Positions 40,498 through 48,128 of a DNA stretch of 64,000 nt are shown piece after piece (position 1 is the stretch's first letter; the number at the start of each line of letters is the position of its first letter). A program made the translations under genes and the position numbers. The notes below the pieces were generated by a model. It was not told the DNA's origin. It made no database searches and worked only from the letters and a program-made list of their open reading frames with translations. The DNA lies in assembly GCF_007845675.1 (NCBI RefSeq), contig NZ_VOBR01000002.1, positions 62,001 to 126,000 of the forward strand, given 5' to 3'. The DNA is from Lentzea tibetensis. Lineage in GTDB: Bacteria > Actinomycetota > Actinomycetes > Mycobacteriales > Pseudonocardiaceae.

Positions 40498-40806
40498 TCA
40501 GTCGCTGACGAAGGCGGAAGCATCGACGTCGGTGATGACCAGTCGCAGGAACGCCTTCTCCCACGGTGTGTCATCCAATGTGGACCGAAGGACGGTCTCC
40601 GCGTGTCGCAGCAGCGGCGGTAACGGCAAAGTCAGCGCGACCAGCCGGATCTCGACCAGTTCGTGGTCGACGTCGACCGCGATCGCGTCGAGATCCCACG
40701 GCATCTTGGACGCCAGCGAGTCGGTCGACGGGGTGGCGGGCCGCAGTCCGGGGAGCGTGTGCACCACGGCGAGCAGGGTGCGGACCAGATCGGTGCGAGC
40801 GGTCAT
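40498..40806 (-). CDS. Hypothetical protein of the Asp23 locus
   Basis: Protein of 102 residues, not recognised. It reads MTARTDLVRTLLAVVHTLPG, with alternating hydrophobic segments (DLDAIAVDVDHELVEIRLVAL) suggesting a small alpha/beta domain, like a reduced Asp23 fold. It overlaps the end of the upstream Asp23 gene by four bases (ATGA), so it is translationally coupled and last in the sigma-factor operon. Confidence 0.7.
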   Translation of the reverse strand: MTARTDLVRTLLAVVHTLPGLRPATPSTDSLASKMPWDLDAIAVDVDHELVEIRLVALTLPLPPLLRHAETVLRSTLDDTPWEKAFLRLVITDVDASAFVSD

Positions 40807-41219
40807 CGGCCGCCTCCCTTGAGGCTGATGTCCAGGACGGACACGGTCACGGCTGTCGGCGTCAGGCCGGTGGCGACCGTGACGGCGCGAGTGACCGCGC
40901 GTTGCACGTCCCGAGCTACGGCGGCGGTCTGGTCGTGGCAGGAAGTCGCCAGGTCGATCTCCAGTCGTATCGACGGTGCCGTGTGAGTGTCATCGGTCAC
41001 GACCCGCACGCCCCCGGTGGGCGTGGGATCGAGCCCTGTGATCCGTTGGCGTGCGGCGTGGGCGAGTGACGTGGCGAGTCCGAGCAGTCCCGGTTCGAGT
41101 CGCACGACACCGGCGACGGTCATCGCGGCGTGCGCGGTGATCGCGGCGATCACCGGACTGGTGATCACCGATTCCGTGCGGGGCACGCCCCCTGCCGTGT
41201 CGTGGAGGTCGGTCTTCAT
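40803..41219 (-). CDS. Asp23/Gls24 family envelope-stress protein
   Basis: Protein of 138 residues with the Asp23 pattern: VIAAITAHAAMTVAGVVRL (like the xxIAxxAAxxVxGV start), a central SIRLEIDLATSCHDQTAAVA strand-helix, and the end VTVATGLTPTAVTVSVLDI. Asp23 proteins are membrane-associated through AmaP and respond to envelope or alkaline stress. It lies 27 bases after the preceding Asp23-like gene and overlaps the next by four, within the minus-strand operon headed by the ECF sigma gene. Confidence 0.85.
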   Translation of the reverse strand: MKTDLHDTAGGVPRTESVITSPVIAAITAHAAMTVAGVVRLEPGLLGLATSLAHAARQRITGLDPTPTGGVRVVTDDTHTAPSIRLEIDLATSCHDQTAAVARDVQRAVTRAVTVATGLTPTAVTVSVLDISLKGGGR

Positions 41220-41246
41220 CGCGGTGCTGTCCCTTGCTGTCGCCCG

Positions 41247-41810
41247 TCATGCGTTGTAGAGGTCTTCGACGGTCAGGTCGAGGCGCGCGAGGCGCACCCC
41301 GATCCGTGCGCCGACGGCCGCGGTGACCCTGTCGCGCACTTGCTCGATCGCGGCAGCGGTGAATCCGCCGGCACGGACCGCGATGCTCATGTCGACTTCG
41401 ATGGCCAAGGCGTCCGAGTCGGCCTGACGCACCCTGCAGCGGCGGGCGCGCACGCCGCCGACGGTGTCCGCGGCGAAACGCAGCACCGCGGCCACGGCCT
41501 GTTCACTGACGCGGACTCCGCCTGGCTCGTCGGTCGGCAGCGCGAGCATGTTGTGGCGACGCACGTCGGCGCGGACCGCGGCCATGATTCGGTTGGTCAG
41601 GTTGCGTGAGGGTTCGGTGTCGTCGGCAGCGAGCACGCCGGTCAGGTCGCGCAGGACCTTCAGGCTCTCCCGCGCCGCGCCGCAGTACGGACACTGGATG
41701 TCGTGTGTGTTGGCTCGACCGGTCTCGACCTCGTCGATTCGTTCCCACACCGTCTCCACGTCGCGGCCGCACGGCAACAGGTACTCCTGCGTCGGCTGGT
41801 TCACCGCCAT
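41247..41810 (-). CDS. Asp23-family protein with N-terminal Cys motif (possible anti-sigma partner)
   Basis: Protein of 187 residues. The N-terminal part has YLLPCGRDVETVWERIDEVE then HDIQCPYCGAA: three cysteines plus His, resembling a small zinc finger of the kind found in anti-sigma factors. The C-terminal half is Asp23-like (VSEQAVAAVLRFAADTVGGV ... IEVDMSIAVRAG ... VGARIGVRLARLDLTVEDL). The ATG at 41810 overlaps the end of the sigma-factor gene by ten bases, the usual place for an anti-sigma factor. That it restrains the sigma factor is inference. Confidence 0.82.
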   Translation of the reverse strand: MAVNQPTQEYLLPCGRDVETVWERIDEVETGRANTHDIQCPYCGAARESLKVLRDLTGVLAADDTEPSRNLTNRIMAAVRADVRRHNMLALPTDEPGGVRVSEQAVAAVLRFAADTVGGVRARRCRVRQADSDALAIEVDMSIAVRAGGFTAAAIEQVRDRVTAAVGARIGVRLARLDLTVEDLYNA

Positions 41811-42388
41811 GGCGCCATCACCTCCGCCAGTTGTGCTCGTGCTCGCGCGATTCGTCCGCGCACCGCCGTGCTCGTCGTTCCGGTGGCGTCCGCGATCTCG
41901 TCGTAGGACCGCCCGTGCACCTCCCGCAGCAGCCAGCACGCCCGCTGCTCGGAGGTGAGCAGGTCCAGTGCCGCGGTCAGCGCCGTCATCTGCGCACTGG
42001 TCTCCGCCGCTCGCTCCGGGCGTCCGGACGATCCGGCCGACTCGTGCTGGTCGAGCTCCGCGTCGGTGGTCGGTTTCCGGGCCCGGATGACGTTGAGACA
42101 CCGGTTTGTCGTGGTCCGGTAGAGCCAGCCGACGAACGCGGCGTCCTGCTCGAGCTGCCCCAGACGCCGCCACGCGGTGAGGAACACCTCCTGCACCACG
42201 TCCTCAGCGTCGCCCGTGCTGGCCAGCATCCGCAACGCGAGCCGGTACATCGGGCCCTGGTAGCGGCGCACGAGCTGTTCGAACGCCTGGACATCGCCTT
42301 CGCGTGCGCGGGCCACCAGCGTGCCCTCGTCCAGTGCCGCGTCGTCCGGGGGCGGGAGCCGAAGGTTGATCTCGGCGGGGGCTGTCAC
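41801..42388 (-). CDS. ECF-type RNA polymerase sigma factor
   Basis: Protein of about 195 residues with sigma region 2 (AFEQLVRRYQGPMYRLALRM, DAEDVVQEVFLTAWRRL) and region 4 (LTSEQRACWLLREVHGRSY, GTTSTAVRGRIARARAQL). A longer in-frame start (42469) exists, but the family begins near the GTG at 42388. That GTG overlaps the stop of a tiny upstream frame MTGADK preceded by GGAGGAAAGG, which might couple translation. First gene of the minus-strand operon with two Asp23 genes and a hypothetical; divergent from a second Asp23/AmaP operon, which it may control. Confidence 0.88.
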   Translation of the reverse strand: MTAPAEINLRLPPPDDAALDEGTLVARAREGDVQAFEQLVRRYQGPMYRLALRMLASTGDAEDVVQEVFLTAWRRLGQLEQDAAFVGWLYRTTTNRCLNVIRARKPTTDAELDQHESAGSSGRPERAAETSAQMTALTAALDLLTSEQRACWLLREVHGRSYDEIADATGTTSTAVRGRIARARAQLAEVMAPWR

Positions 42389-42483
42389 TTGTCTGCACCG
42401 GTCATGCTCGACCCGTCCTTTCCTCCCGGCCGCTCTGTCATGGAGGCGGGCAGTTGAATGACACGGCAAGGTGCTGGTTCGTC

Positions 42484-42526
42484 ATGGGTGCCCGGTGAGT
42501 CGGTGCCTTTGCCCGGTGTCACCCAT
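42484..42526. promoter_or_regulatory. Putative operator between the divergent Asp23 operons
   Basis: Direct repeats TGCCCGGTG at 42489-42497 and 42510-42518 (21 bases apart, two helical turns) nested in an inverted repeat ATGGGTG (42484-42490) / CACCCAT (42520-42526). It lies in the 268-base region between the sigma-factor and plus-strand Asp23 starts. The function as promoter or operator is inferred from position and symmetry. Confidence 0.5.
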
Positions 42527-42656
42527 TAGGGCGCCGTACGGTCGTGGCGAACATGCCGTGACGATCCGCGCCGGGCCGGGTCTACCTGGTGTGGAGGCAA
42601 GCGGGGCACCGCGAACTTTCGCGCCAGGCAAGCACATGTGGACCCAAGGAGAGAAC

Positions 42657-43133
42657 ATGACGAACCCGGCCACCAAGGCCCCTGACCAGTCGTCCGCCCC
42701 GAGCGGCGAAGTGCAGAAGACGTCCGTCAGCGCGCTGGTGTCCCCCCAGGGTGTTACCACCATCTCCGATGTCGTGGTGCAGAAGGTTTCCGGTCTGGCC
42801 ACCCGCGAAGTGTCCGGCGTCTACGCCCTCGGTGGCGGTGCGGCCAGGGCGTTCTCCGCGATCCGCGAGCGCATTCCCGGCGCCTCGGCCAGCGCGAGCC
42901 AGGGTGTTTCGGTCGAGGTGGGGGAGAAGCAGGCCGCGATCGATCTGCAGATCCTCGTCGAGTACGGCGTCTCCATCGGCGACCTGTCGCGTGCGGTCCG
43001 CCGCAACGTGATCACCGCGGTTGAGCAGATGACCGGTCTCGAGGTCGTGGAGGTCAACATCAACGTCTCCGATGTGCACGTCCCCGGTGACGACGAGAGC
43101 GGCGAGACGACTGACTCCAGCCGCGTGCTGTGA
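42657..43133 (+). CDS. Asp23/Gls24 family envelope-stress protein
   Basis: Protein of 158 residues, the most typical Asp23 of the locus: TTISDVVVQKVSGLATREVSG, VYALGGG, VSVEVGEKQAAIDLQILVEY, and the end VEQMTGLEVVEVNINVSDVHV. The ATG at 42657 has AAGGAGAG just upstream; the longer open frame before it is not family-like. First gene of a five-gene plus-strand operon (Asp23, DUF2273-like, Asp23, DUF6286-like, AmaP-like), divergent from the sigma-factor operon. Confidence 0.93.
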   Translation: MTNPATKAPDQSSAPSGEVQKTSVSALVSPQGVTTISDVVVQKVSGLATREVSGVYALGGGAARAFSAIRERIPGASASASQGVSVEVGEKQAAIDLQILVEYGVSIGDLSRAVRRNVITAVEQMTGLEVVEVNINVSDVHVPGDDESGETTDSSRVL

Positions 43134-43310
43134 GTCCCGGCGTCGATCTCGACGCCGCCCGCACGGCCGGTTCGGTGAGATCGCCACCGATCGGCCGGTG
43201 AACGTGCTGATCGGCGAGATCTCGGGCCCGGCGTCCCGCCTGCGCCTTCACTGGTTTTTCGGACGGCCCCGTCTCGGCACGGGCCGACCGGCACAGCAAG
43301 GAGAAATCCC

Positions 43311-43487
43311 ATGAACTCCACCCAACTCGGCCTCATGACCGGTCTCGCACTCGGCTTCGCAGCCGCGTTCGGCGGGTTCGGCGCGTTCCTCGCCGTGCTC
43401 GTCTTCGGTGCGCTCGGCCTGTTCGCTGGCCGCGTGCTGGACGGCAAGCTGGACCTCTCGCAGCTCGCCGGCCGAGACCGGGGCTGA
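43311..43487 (+). CDS. Small DUF2273-like membrane protein of the Asp23 operon
   Basis: 58-residue protein with a ribosome site (CAAGGAG) well placed before the ATG. It is nearly all hydrophobic: LGLMTGLALGFAAAFGGF and FLAVLVFGALGLFAGRVL, then DGKLDLSQLAGRDRG. Asp23/AmaP operons usually include such a small DUF2273 integral membrane protein. It lies 177 bases after the first Asp23 gene and 6 before the next. Confidence 0.8.
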   Translation: MNSTQLGLMTGLALGFAAAFGGFGAFLAVLVFGALGLFAGRVLDGKLDLSQLAGRDRG

Positions 43488-43493
43488 GCCGTC

Positions 43494-43889
43494 GTGACGA
43501 CCACCACCGAGCCGAGCCCGGTCACCAGCCCGCCGGGTGCCGACCGTGGCCGGCTCACGATCGGCGCCCGCGCGGTCGAGCGGATCGCGGCTCAAGCGGC
43601 CACAGAAGTCGACGGGGTCGGGGGATCGGCCGCGCGCATGCTCGGCCTCGCCGTTGGCGGCGAGGACCGCGAAGGAGCCGTGAAGATCACCGCACATGTC
43701 AGCGGCGACACCGTGGTTCTCAACGTGCGTTTGTCGATCAATTACCCGCAGTCGATCACGCGAACCACCGAACGGGCCAGGGCGCACCTGACGCGCCGCG
43801 TCGAGGAGCTCACCGGCCTGACGGTGTTGCGAATGGACATCGTCGTCACCGCGCTGCACGGCGCCACCGCCGCCAGGAGGGTCCAGTGA
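43494..43889 (+). CDS. Asp23/Gls24 family protein
   Basis: Protein of 131 residues: GRLTIGARAVERIAAQAATE, VDGVGGSAARMLGL, then VKITAHVSGDTVVLNVRLSI and LTGLTVLRMDIVVTALH. Start is GTG 43494, six bases after the DUF2273-like stop; the end overlaps the next start by four bases. A fourth Asp23-fold protein at this locus suggests that several different Asp23 proteins assemble together at the membrane. Confidence 0.88.
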   Translation: MTTTTEPSPVTSPPGADRGRLTIGARAVERIAAQAATEVDGVGGSAARMLGLAVGGEDREGAVKITAHVSGDTVVLNVRLSINYPQSITRTTERARAHLTRRVEELTGLTVLRMDIVVTALHGATAARRVQ

Positions 43890-44422
43890 AGCGAAGGCCC
43901 CGCCGCACCACACCTGCCGTGCTCGTCGCAGTGGTCGGGCTGGTGGCGTGTGCCTTCATCGCGGTCATCGCGATCCAGATGATCCTGGGCCGCGCCCCGT
44001 GGACGGACTACCGCGCGGTCGCCGCCGCACTGCACGGCGCAGAATGGAACGACCCCATCCCCGCGATCATCGGTGGTGTCACCGCACTTGTGGGGCTGAT
44101 CCTGCTGCTGGCCGCGGTCATGCCCGGCAAACCGACGGTACTTCCGTTGCGGGGCAGCGATACCGCGATCGACTCCGGCGCCTCGCGGCGGAGCTACTGC
44201 AACACCCTGCGCGTCGCAGCGTCCACAGTGGATGGAGTGTCCGGCGCACGGCTCACGTTGCGCAGGAACACGGTCGCCGCGGCTGTGAACACACAGCGGA
44301 CCAACACCGACGGCTTGGCCGAAGCAGTGCGCGCGGCGATCGAGCACAGGATCGAGCAGATCACCCCCGCCGCCCGACCGAAGATCAAGATCAAGGTCAG
44401 GGCCGTCAGGAGCGCTTCATGA
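43886..44422 (+). CDS. DUF6286-type membrane protein of the Asp23 operon
   Basis: Protein of 178 residues with two N-terminal membrane segments (VLVAVVGLVACAFIAVIAIQ, and IIGGVTALVGLILLLAAVMP) and a soluble Asp23/AmaP-like domain (VAASTVDGVSGARLTLRRNT, PKIKIKVRAVRS). This is the actinobacterial DUF6286 layout. Four-base overlaps on both sides show tight translational coupling. It is likely a membrane anchor for the Asp23 proteins. Confidence 0.85.
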   Translation: MKRRPRRTTPAVLVAVVGLVACAFIAVIAIQMILGRAPWTDYRAVAAALHGAEWNDPIPAIIGGVTALVGLILLLAAVMPGKPTVLPLRGSDTAIDSGASRRSYCNTLRVAASTVDGVSGARLTLRRNTVAAAVNTQRTNTDGLAEAVRAAIEHRIEQITPAARPKIKIKVRAVRSAS

Positions 44423-44991
44423 CCAACCTCAACCGCCCCGCCCGCCTCAACCGCAGCCTGCTGGCCGTCGTCGGACTCCTGCTGCTCGCAGCAGGTGGCT
44501 TCGCGGTCGCGACCCACTTCGGCGCGCTGACCCTGGTGAGGCCCGATGCCGCGCTCGTCCCCGCCGTCGGCGACCCACCCACCTCGGCCCTCTACGCCAC
44601 CGCCGTTGCTGCCGTTGTGATCGGCCTGCTGACGTTGCGGTGGCTGCTCGCACAACTGGCGCGCAAACCCAAAACCCACACCTGGCACTTCGAACAGGAC
44701 CCGGATCGGGGTCGGACCGAACTCGCGGCGAGCACGGCGATCGAGCCGTTCCTCGACGAGGTCTCCGCCTACCCAGGAGTGCACGCCGCACACGCCACCC
44801 TGGCCGGGACTCGCGCCACTGCGGCGTTGGCGCTCGTGGTCAGCGTCGAGCAGCACGGTGACCTTGCTGCCATCCGCCACGAGCTGGACACGACCGGACT
44901 ACCCCGCCTGCGGCATGCCCTCGACCTGGACACCCTGCCGGTCACCGTCGAATTCAGGTTCTCCACCAAGGCCGGCTCCCGCGCCTGGTGA
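44419..44991 (+). CDS. AmaP-like membrane anchor of the Asp23 operon
   Basis: Protein of 190 residues with two N-terminal membrane segments (SLLAVVGLLLLAAGGFAVAT and ALYATAVAAVVIGLLTLRWL), a basic loop (ARKPKTHTW) and a cytoplasmic domain ending LDLDTLPVTVEFRFS. This is the layout of AmaP, the Asp23 anchor. The ATG overlaps the stop of the preceding gene. Last gene of the operon. Confidence 0.85.
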   Translation: MTNLNRPARLNRSLLAVVGLLLLAAGGFAVATHFGALTLVRPDAALVPAVGDPPTSALYATAVAAVVIGLLTLRWLLAQLARKPKTHTWHFEQDPDRGRTELAASTAIEPFLDEVSAYPGVHAAHATLAGTRATAALALVVSVEQHGDLAAIRHELDTTGLPRLRHALDLDTLPVTVEFRFSTKAGSRAW

Positions 44992-45011
44992 CGCCCGCGC
45001 GGTCCAGGCGG

Positions 45012-45145
45012 GGTCTTCGGCTACTCCCGTGCGATGGGCGGTTTCAAGGCAGCCACGCCCAGTACGTGCGGGTGCCGTTCGCCCACCACACCGCTATCCC
45101 GATCCCCGAGGGCGTGGACGACATGAGCGCCCTGTTCGCCTCCGA
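45012..45145 (+). pseudogene. Zinc alcohol dehydrogenase fragment
   Basis: Two adjoining frames read GVFGYSRAMGGF and then FQGSHAQYVRVPFAHHTAIP and IPEGVDDMSALFASD, a contiguous central piece of a glutathione-independent formaldehyde-dehydrogenase-type enzyme, with one frameshift. The N- and C-terminal parts are absent. It is not a piece of the intact dehydrogenase at 48618-49802, which differs in sequence here. The remaining 260 bases up to the methyltransferase gene show nothing recognisable. Confidence 0.65.
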
Positions 45146-45371
45146 CCGGCCGGTGCGGAGAACACCGGGTCGGGCCAGTCGCAAGGCAGGTCGTTCGGGA
45201 CGGAGCCGAACGACAGCTGACGTTGCGCCGGATTCTTGTGGCGCACCGCGGACTGGTGGCTCAGGTGCACCGGCTCTCGACTGAGCCGCATCGGCCGCCT
45301 GCGGCAGCGGAACGAAATCCGCGCGCGTCCAAGGTTGTCCGCGACGTCGTGTGACGAAGTGCGCCCCTCCC

Positions 45372-45396
45372 GTGTGGACCGCACTCACGCGGGTAT
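45372..45396 (+). promoter_or_regulatory. Candidate sigma-B-like promoter for the methyltransferase gene
   Basis: GTGT (45372-45375), 15 bases, GGGTAT (45391-45396), ending 10-13 bases before the start, so the transcript would be leaderless or nearly so. The -10 is perfect; the -35 is weak. Confidence 0.3.
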
Positions 45397-45405
45397 CTGG
45401 TATCT

Positions 45406-46041
45406 GTGATGCTGACGAACACCCCTGGGGTGTACGCGCCCCAAGAGGACACGCGGTTCCTGATCGAGGCCCTGCGCGCCGCCGCGATTCCAAGGGGAGC
45501 GAAGGTTCTCGACTTCGGCACGGGTACCGGAGCACTCGCACTGGCCGCGTTGCGCGCGGGCGCGGCGACGGTGACAGCGGTCGACGTATCGCTGCGGGCG
45601 GTGCTCACCGCGCGGCTGAATACGCTCTGCAGGCCGGTTCGCGTGCGTTGGGGGAATGCGCTCGACGTCCGCGGCCGGTTCGACCTGGTGCTGGCGAATC
45701 CGCCGTACGTGCCCGCGAACCACGCTGCGAGGGGACCGGCTCGTGCGTGGGACGCGGGAGCTGACGGGCGTGAGTTGCTGGACCCGCTGTGCGCCAAGGT
45801 ATCTGGGCTTCTCCAACCAGGAGGCGTGCTGCTCCTCGTCCACTCAGCCCTGTGTGGAGTGGACACCACTGTGAGCAGGTTGCGCGGCGTCGGGCTCGAG
45901 GCATCCGTTGTCGACCGGCGTTGGACACCGTTCGGTCCGGTGATGCGCCGGCGGATCGCCTTCCTCGAGGCGCGGAGACTGGTCGAACCGGGCCAGCGGC
46001 ACGAGGAGCTGGTGGTGATTCGCGGTGATAAGCCCGCGTAG
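45406..46041 (+). CDS. HemK2/PrmC-like class I methyltransferase
   Basis: Protein of 211 residues with a SAM-binding Rossmann core: VLDFGTGTGALALAAL, VTAVDVSLRAVLTARLN, and the NPPY motif in LVLANPPYVPAN, which marks methyltransferases acting on the amide of Gln/Asn or on amino groups of bases. The HemK2/MTQ2-type single-domain form is suggested by the length. Start GTG 45406 or ATG 45409. It overlaps the CDGSH gene or abuts it, depending on that gene's start. Target unknown. Confidence 0.87.
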   Translation: MMLTNTPGVYAPQEDTRFLIEALRAAAIPRGAKVLDFGTGTGALALAALRAGAATVTAVDVSLRAVLTARLNTLCRPVRVRWGNALDVRGRFDLVLANPPYVPANHAARGPARAWDAGADGRELLDPLCAKVSGLLQPGGVLLLVHSALCGVDTTVSRLRGVGLEASVVDRRWTPFGPVMRRRIAFLEARRLVEPGQRHEELVVIRGDKPA

Positions 46042-46243
46042 GGTGACCGTCGTGCCGGGCGGCCCGGTTCTCATCGAGGGACCGGTCGAGATCGAGGTCG
46101 ACGGCATGGTGCACGCGTCGGACCGGTTCGTGGTGGCGTTGTGCGCGTGCCGTCGCAGCAAGCGTTATCCGTTCTGCGACACCAGCCACCGGCGGCGCAT
46201 GCGCAGGGACGTCGAGCCGGAGCGCCACGACGACAGCAGGTGA
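46025..46243 (+). CDS. CDGSH-type iron-sulfur protein
   Basis: Protein of 72 residues (66 if the GTG at 46043 is used, right after the TAG of the methyltransferase gene). It carries CACRRSKRYPFCDTSH, the Cys-X-Cys...Cys-Asp-X-X-His ligand set that holds a [2Fe-2S] cluster in CDGSH proteins. Likely role is redox or iron-sulfur handling. Its 3' end overlaps the convergent diiron-oxidase gene by 79 bases, an unusually long overlap; both frames look genuine. Confidence 0.9.
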   Translation: MISPRRVTVVPGGPVLIEGPVEIEVDGMVHASDRFVVALCACRRSKRYPFCDTSHRRRMRRDVEPERHDDSR

Positions 46244-47148
46244 TCGGCGAGCCGGGCTTCGAGGAGTTCGGTGGCCTGGATGCCGAACACCACGTCGGCG
46301 GTCAGCTCCGGTTCGCGCGCGAGCAGGTCGCCGATGACGTCGCGGCGCATGATCTGCTCGTGCACGGCGTCCGCCTCGACGTGCTCGCTGAAGAAGAGCT
46401 TGCACGCCGGGGGAGCGTCCAGCCGTTCCAACGCTTGCAGCATTCTCGCGGCGCTCGGAGCGGTGGTGATCTCGGCCGCGGCGAAGTGGCCGACCAGCGC
46501 GCCGCGCAGTGACCGGTGCAGCCCGAAGAGCGACATCATGTTGACGATCGCGATAGCGGGCGCGGGCACGTTGTCCAGGTAGTGCAGGTACTCGGCGGAC
46601 AAACCGGCCGCCGCGAGCAGGTCCGCGTAGAGCCGTGAGTGCATGCGGTCGCCGCGCCCGCCGCCGAATTCGTCGAACTCAACCGCCACCAGCGACGCCT
46701 TCGCCTGGCCGCGCAGCCGGGGGATGACCCACGCGTGCGGGTCGGCCTCCTTGTGGTGGTAGACCGAGCGGTGCGCGAAGTACTCGCGCATCTGCTCTCG
46801 GTCGCCGTGGTCGCGCAGGTGGTGCGAGACGCCGTCGCCGGGCACGACCTCGACCAGCAACGCGTCCAGCGCCTCGTCCAGCGACGGTGTGGTCACGCCG
46901 TCCCGCAGTGCCTCCACGAAGTCCTTTTCGAGCGCGGCGCGCAGTCGCAACAGGTCAGGGTCCCACTCCCAAGCCGCGTCCACCCCGTCGAACCCGGCGT
47001 AGTGCAGCTCGTACATGGTGTGCAGGGCGATGGTCGCGTCCTCGCCGAACGGGTGGAGGTCACCAGGGGACGGCAGCGGCCCGCGGCCGAGCAGGGCCTC
47101 GTTGAGGCCCGCGGAGAGCGGGCCCCTGGACTCCGGCAGCTTCGTCAT
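46165..47148 (-). CDS. Heme-oxygenase-like diiron oxidase (iron-containing redox enzyme family)
   Basis: Protein of 327 residues of the HDO superfamily: helical, with TMYELHYAGFDG early, EFDEFGGGRGDRMHSRLYAD in the middle, and FFSEHVEADAVHEQIM late, giving the expected Glu/His/Asp metal ligands on successive helices. HDO enzymes bind two irons and oxidise varied substrates. Its ATG overlaps the stop of the carboxylate-amine ligase gene by four bases, so the two are coupled, and its end overlaps the CDGSH gene on the other strand. Substrate unknown. Confidence 0.85.
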   Translation of the reverse strand: MTKLPESRGPLSAGLNEALLGRGPLPSPGDLHPFGEDATIALHTMYELHYAGFDGVDAAWEWDPDLLRLRAALEKDFVEALRDGVTTPSLDEALDALLVEVVPGDGVSHHLRDHGDREQMREYFAHRSVYHHKEADPHAWVIPRLRGQAKASLVAVEFDEFGGGRGDRMHSRLYADLLAAAGLSAEYLHYLDNVPAPAIAIVNMMSLFGLHRSLRGALVGHFAAAEITTAPSAARMLQALERLDAPPACKLFFSEHVEADAVHEQIMRRDVIGDLLAREPELTADVVFGIQATELLEARLADHLLSSWRSGSTSLRMRRRWLVSQNG

Positions 47149-48128
47149 GGGAGTTTCTCCAGAGTGTCTGTGTCACCGGTCTCCTCCAACGCGGCGGCTA
47201 CGTGCTCGACCAGCGCGTTGACCAACTTCGTCGCGGGCACCTGGCACTCGTGCTGGACGTGCACAGCGGGACCGTCCAGACCGTGCCGCGCGGCCGTCCA
47301 GATCGCTGCGGCGCACACGTCGTCGCGGACGCGCGGAGCCTCCCGCCCTGCAGCGATGTCTGTGATGGCAGTGCGCACCAACGCCCGTGACAACGCGGCC
47401 TGGAGGACCGCCATCTCGACGTCGGGCACGGCGTCCGCGGCGCGGAACTCGACTGTCGGCCACCGGCGTGAGAGCCGGGCGAGCCAGAACGTCATCGACT
47501 CGTCCACCAGCGTCCCGCACTCGACCATCCGTCGGATGTGCGCGTCGTAGTCGTCTGCCGAGGAGAACCACGGCGGCACACCGGATCCCGGAAACCGCGA
47601 CTGGAGCACCATCCGCCAGCTCGCGTAGCCGCGGTGCGGAGAGCTCGCCGACAACGCCAGCAGCGTGGGCAACCACGGCCGCAGATGGTTCAGCACCGCC
47701 ACGCCGGTCTTCCGGTCGGGTACCCCGATGTGCACCTGGCAGGCGCACGCCTCGTAGTCCGCGACCACGCCCGCATACCGGATCAGGATCTCGCGGAACC
47801 GCTTGCCGCGCCCGCCGACGGGTTGCTCCGCGCCGCGTTCAGGGAGGCCCGCCGACACGACTCGGAGTCCGTGCTGCCGCGCGGCGGCGCGCACCCGTTC
47901 CCGCGCGTCGCACAAAGCCACCCGCAGCTCGGCCAGCTCGGTGCACGGTCCGGTGGCCGCCTCCACCTGGGTGGCCGCGAGCTCGGCGTGGAACCGCGTC
48001 AGCTGTGTGTTCTCGAGGACCGACAACACAGCGTCCGCACGCGCGGCTGTGCGCCCGGACGCCGGGTCGATCAACAAGAACTCCTCTTCCACGCCAATGG
48101 TCTCAGCGGACCGCTCGACGCCTGGCAA
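47145..48128 (-). CDS. Carboxylate-amine ligase, glutamate-cysteine ligase type 2 (YbdK-like)
   Basis: Protein of 327 residues with the GCS2/YbdK signature: TIGVEEEFLLIDP at the start (ATP/metal-binding acidic residues), ELAATQVEAATGPC, CACQVHIGVPD, and a late VEFRAADAVPDVEMAVLQ. These enzymes join a carboxylate to an amine using ATP, glutamate plus cysteine in the best known cases. Translationally coupled to the diiron oxidase downstream, and overlapping the DUF4383 gene by 26 bases upstream. The exact substrates are not evident; it is somewhat shorter than YbdK. Confidence 0.87.
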   Translation of the reverse strand: MPGVERSAETIGVEEEFLLIDPASGRTAARADAVLSVLENTQLTRFHAELAATQVEAATGPCTELAELRVALCDARERVRAAARQHGLRVVSAGLPERGAEQPVGGRGKRFREILIRYAGVVADYEACACQVHIGVPDRKTGVAVLNHLRPWLPTLLALSASSPHRGYASWRMVLQSRFPGSGVPPWFSSADDYDAHIRRMVECGTLVDESMTFWLARLSRRWPTVEFRAADAVPDVEMAVLQAALSRALVRTAITDIAAGREAPRVRDDVCAAAIWTAARHGLDGPAVHVQHECQVPATKLVNALVEHVAAALEETGDTDTLEKLP

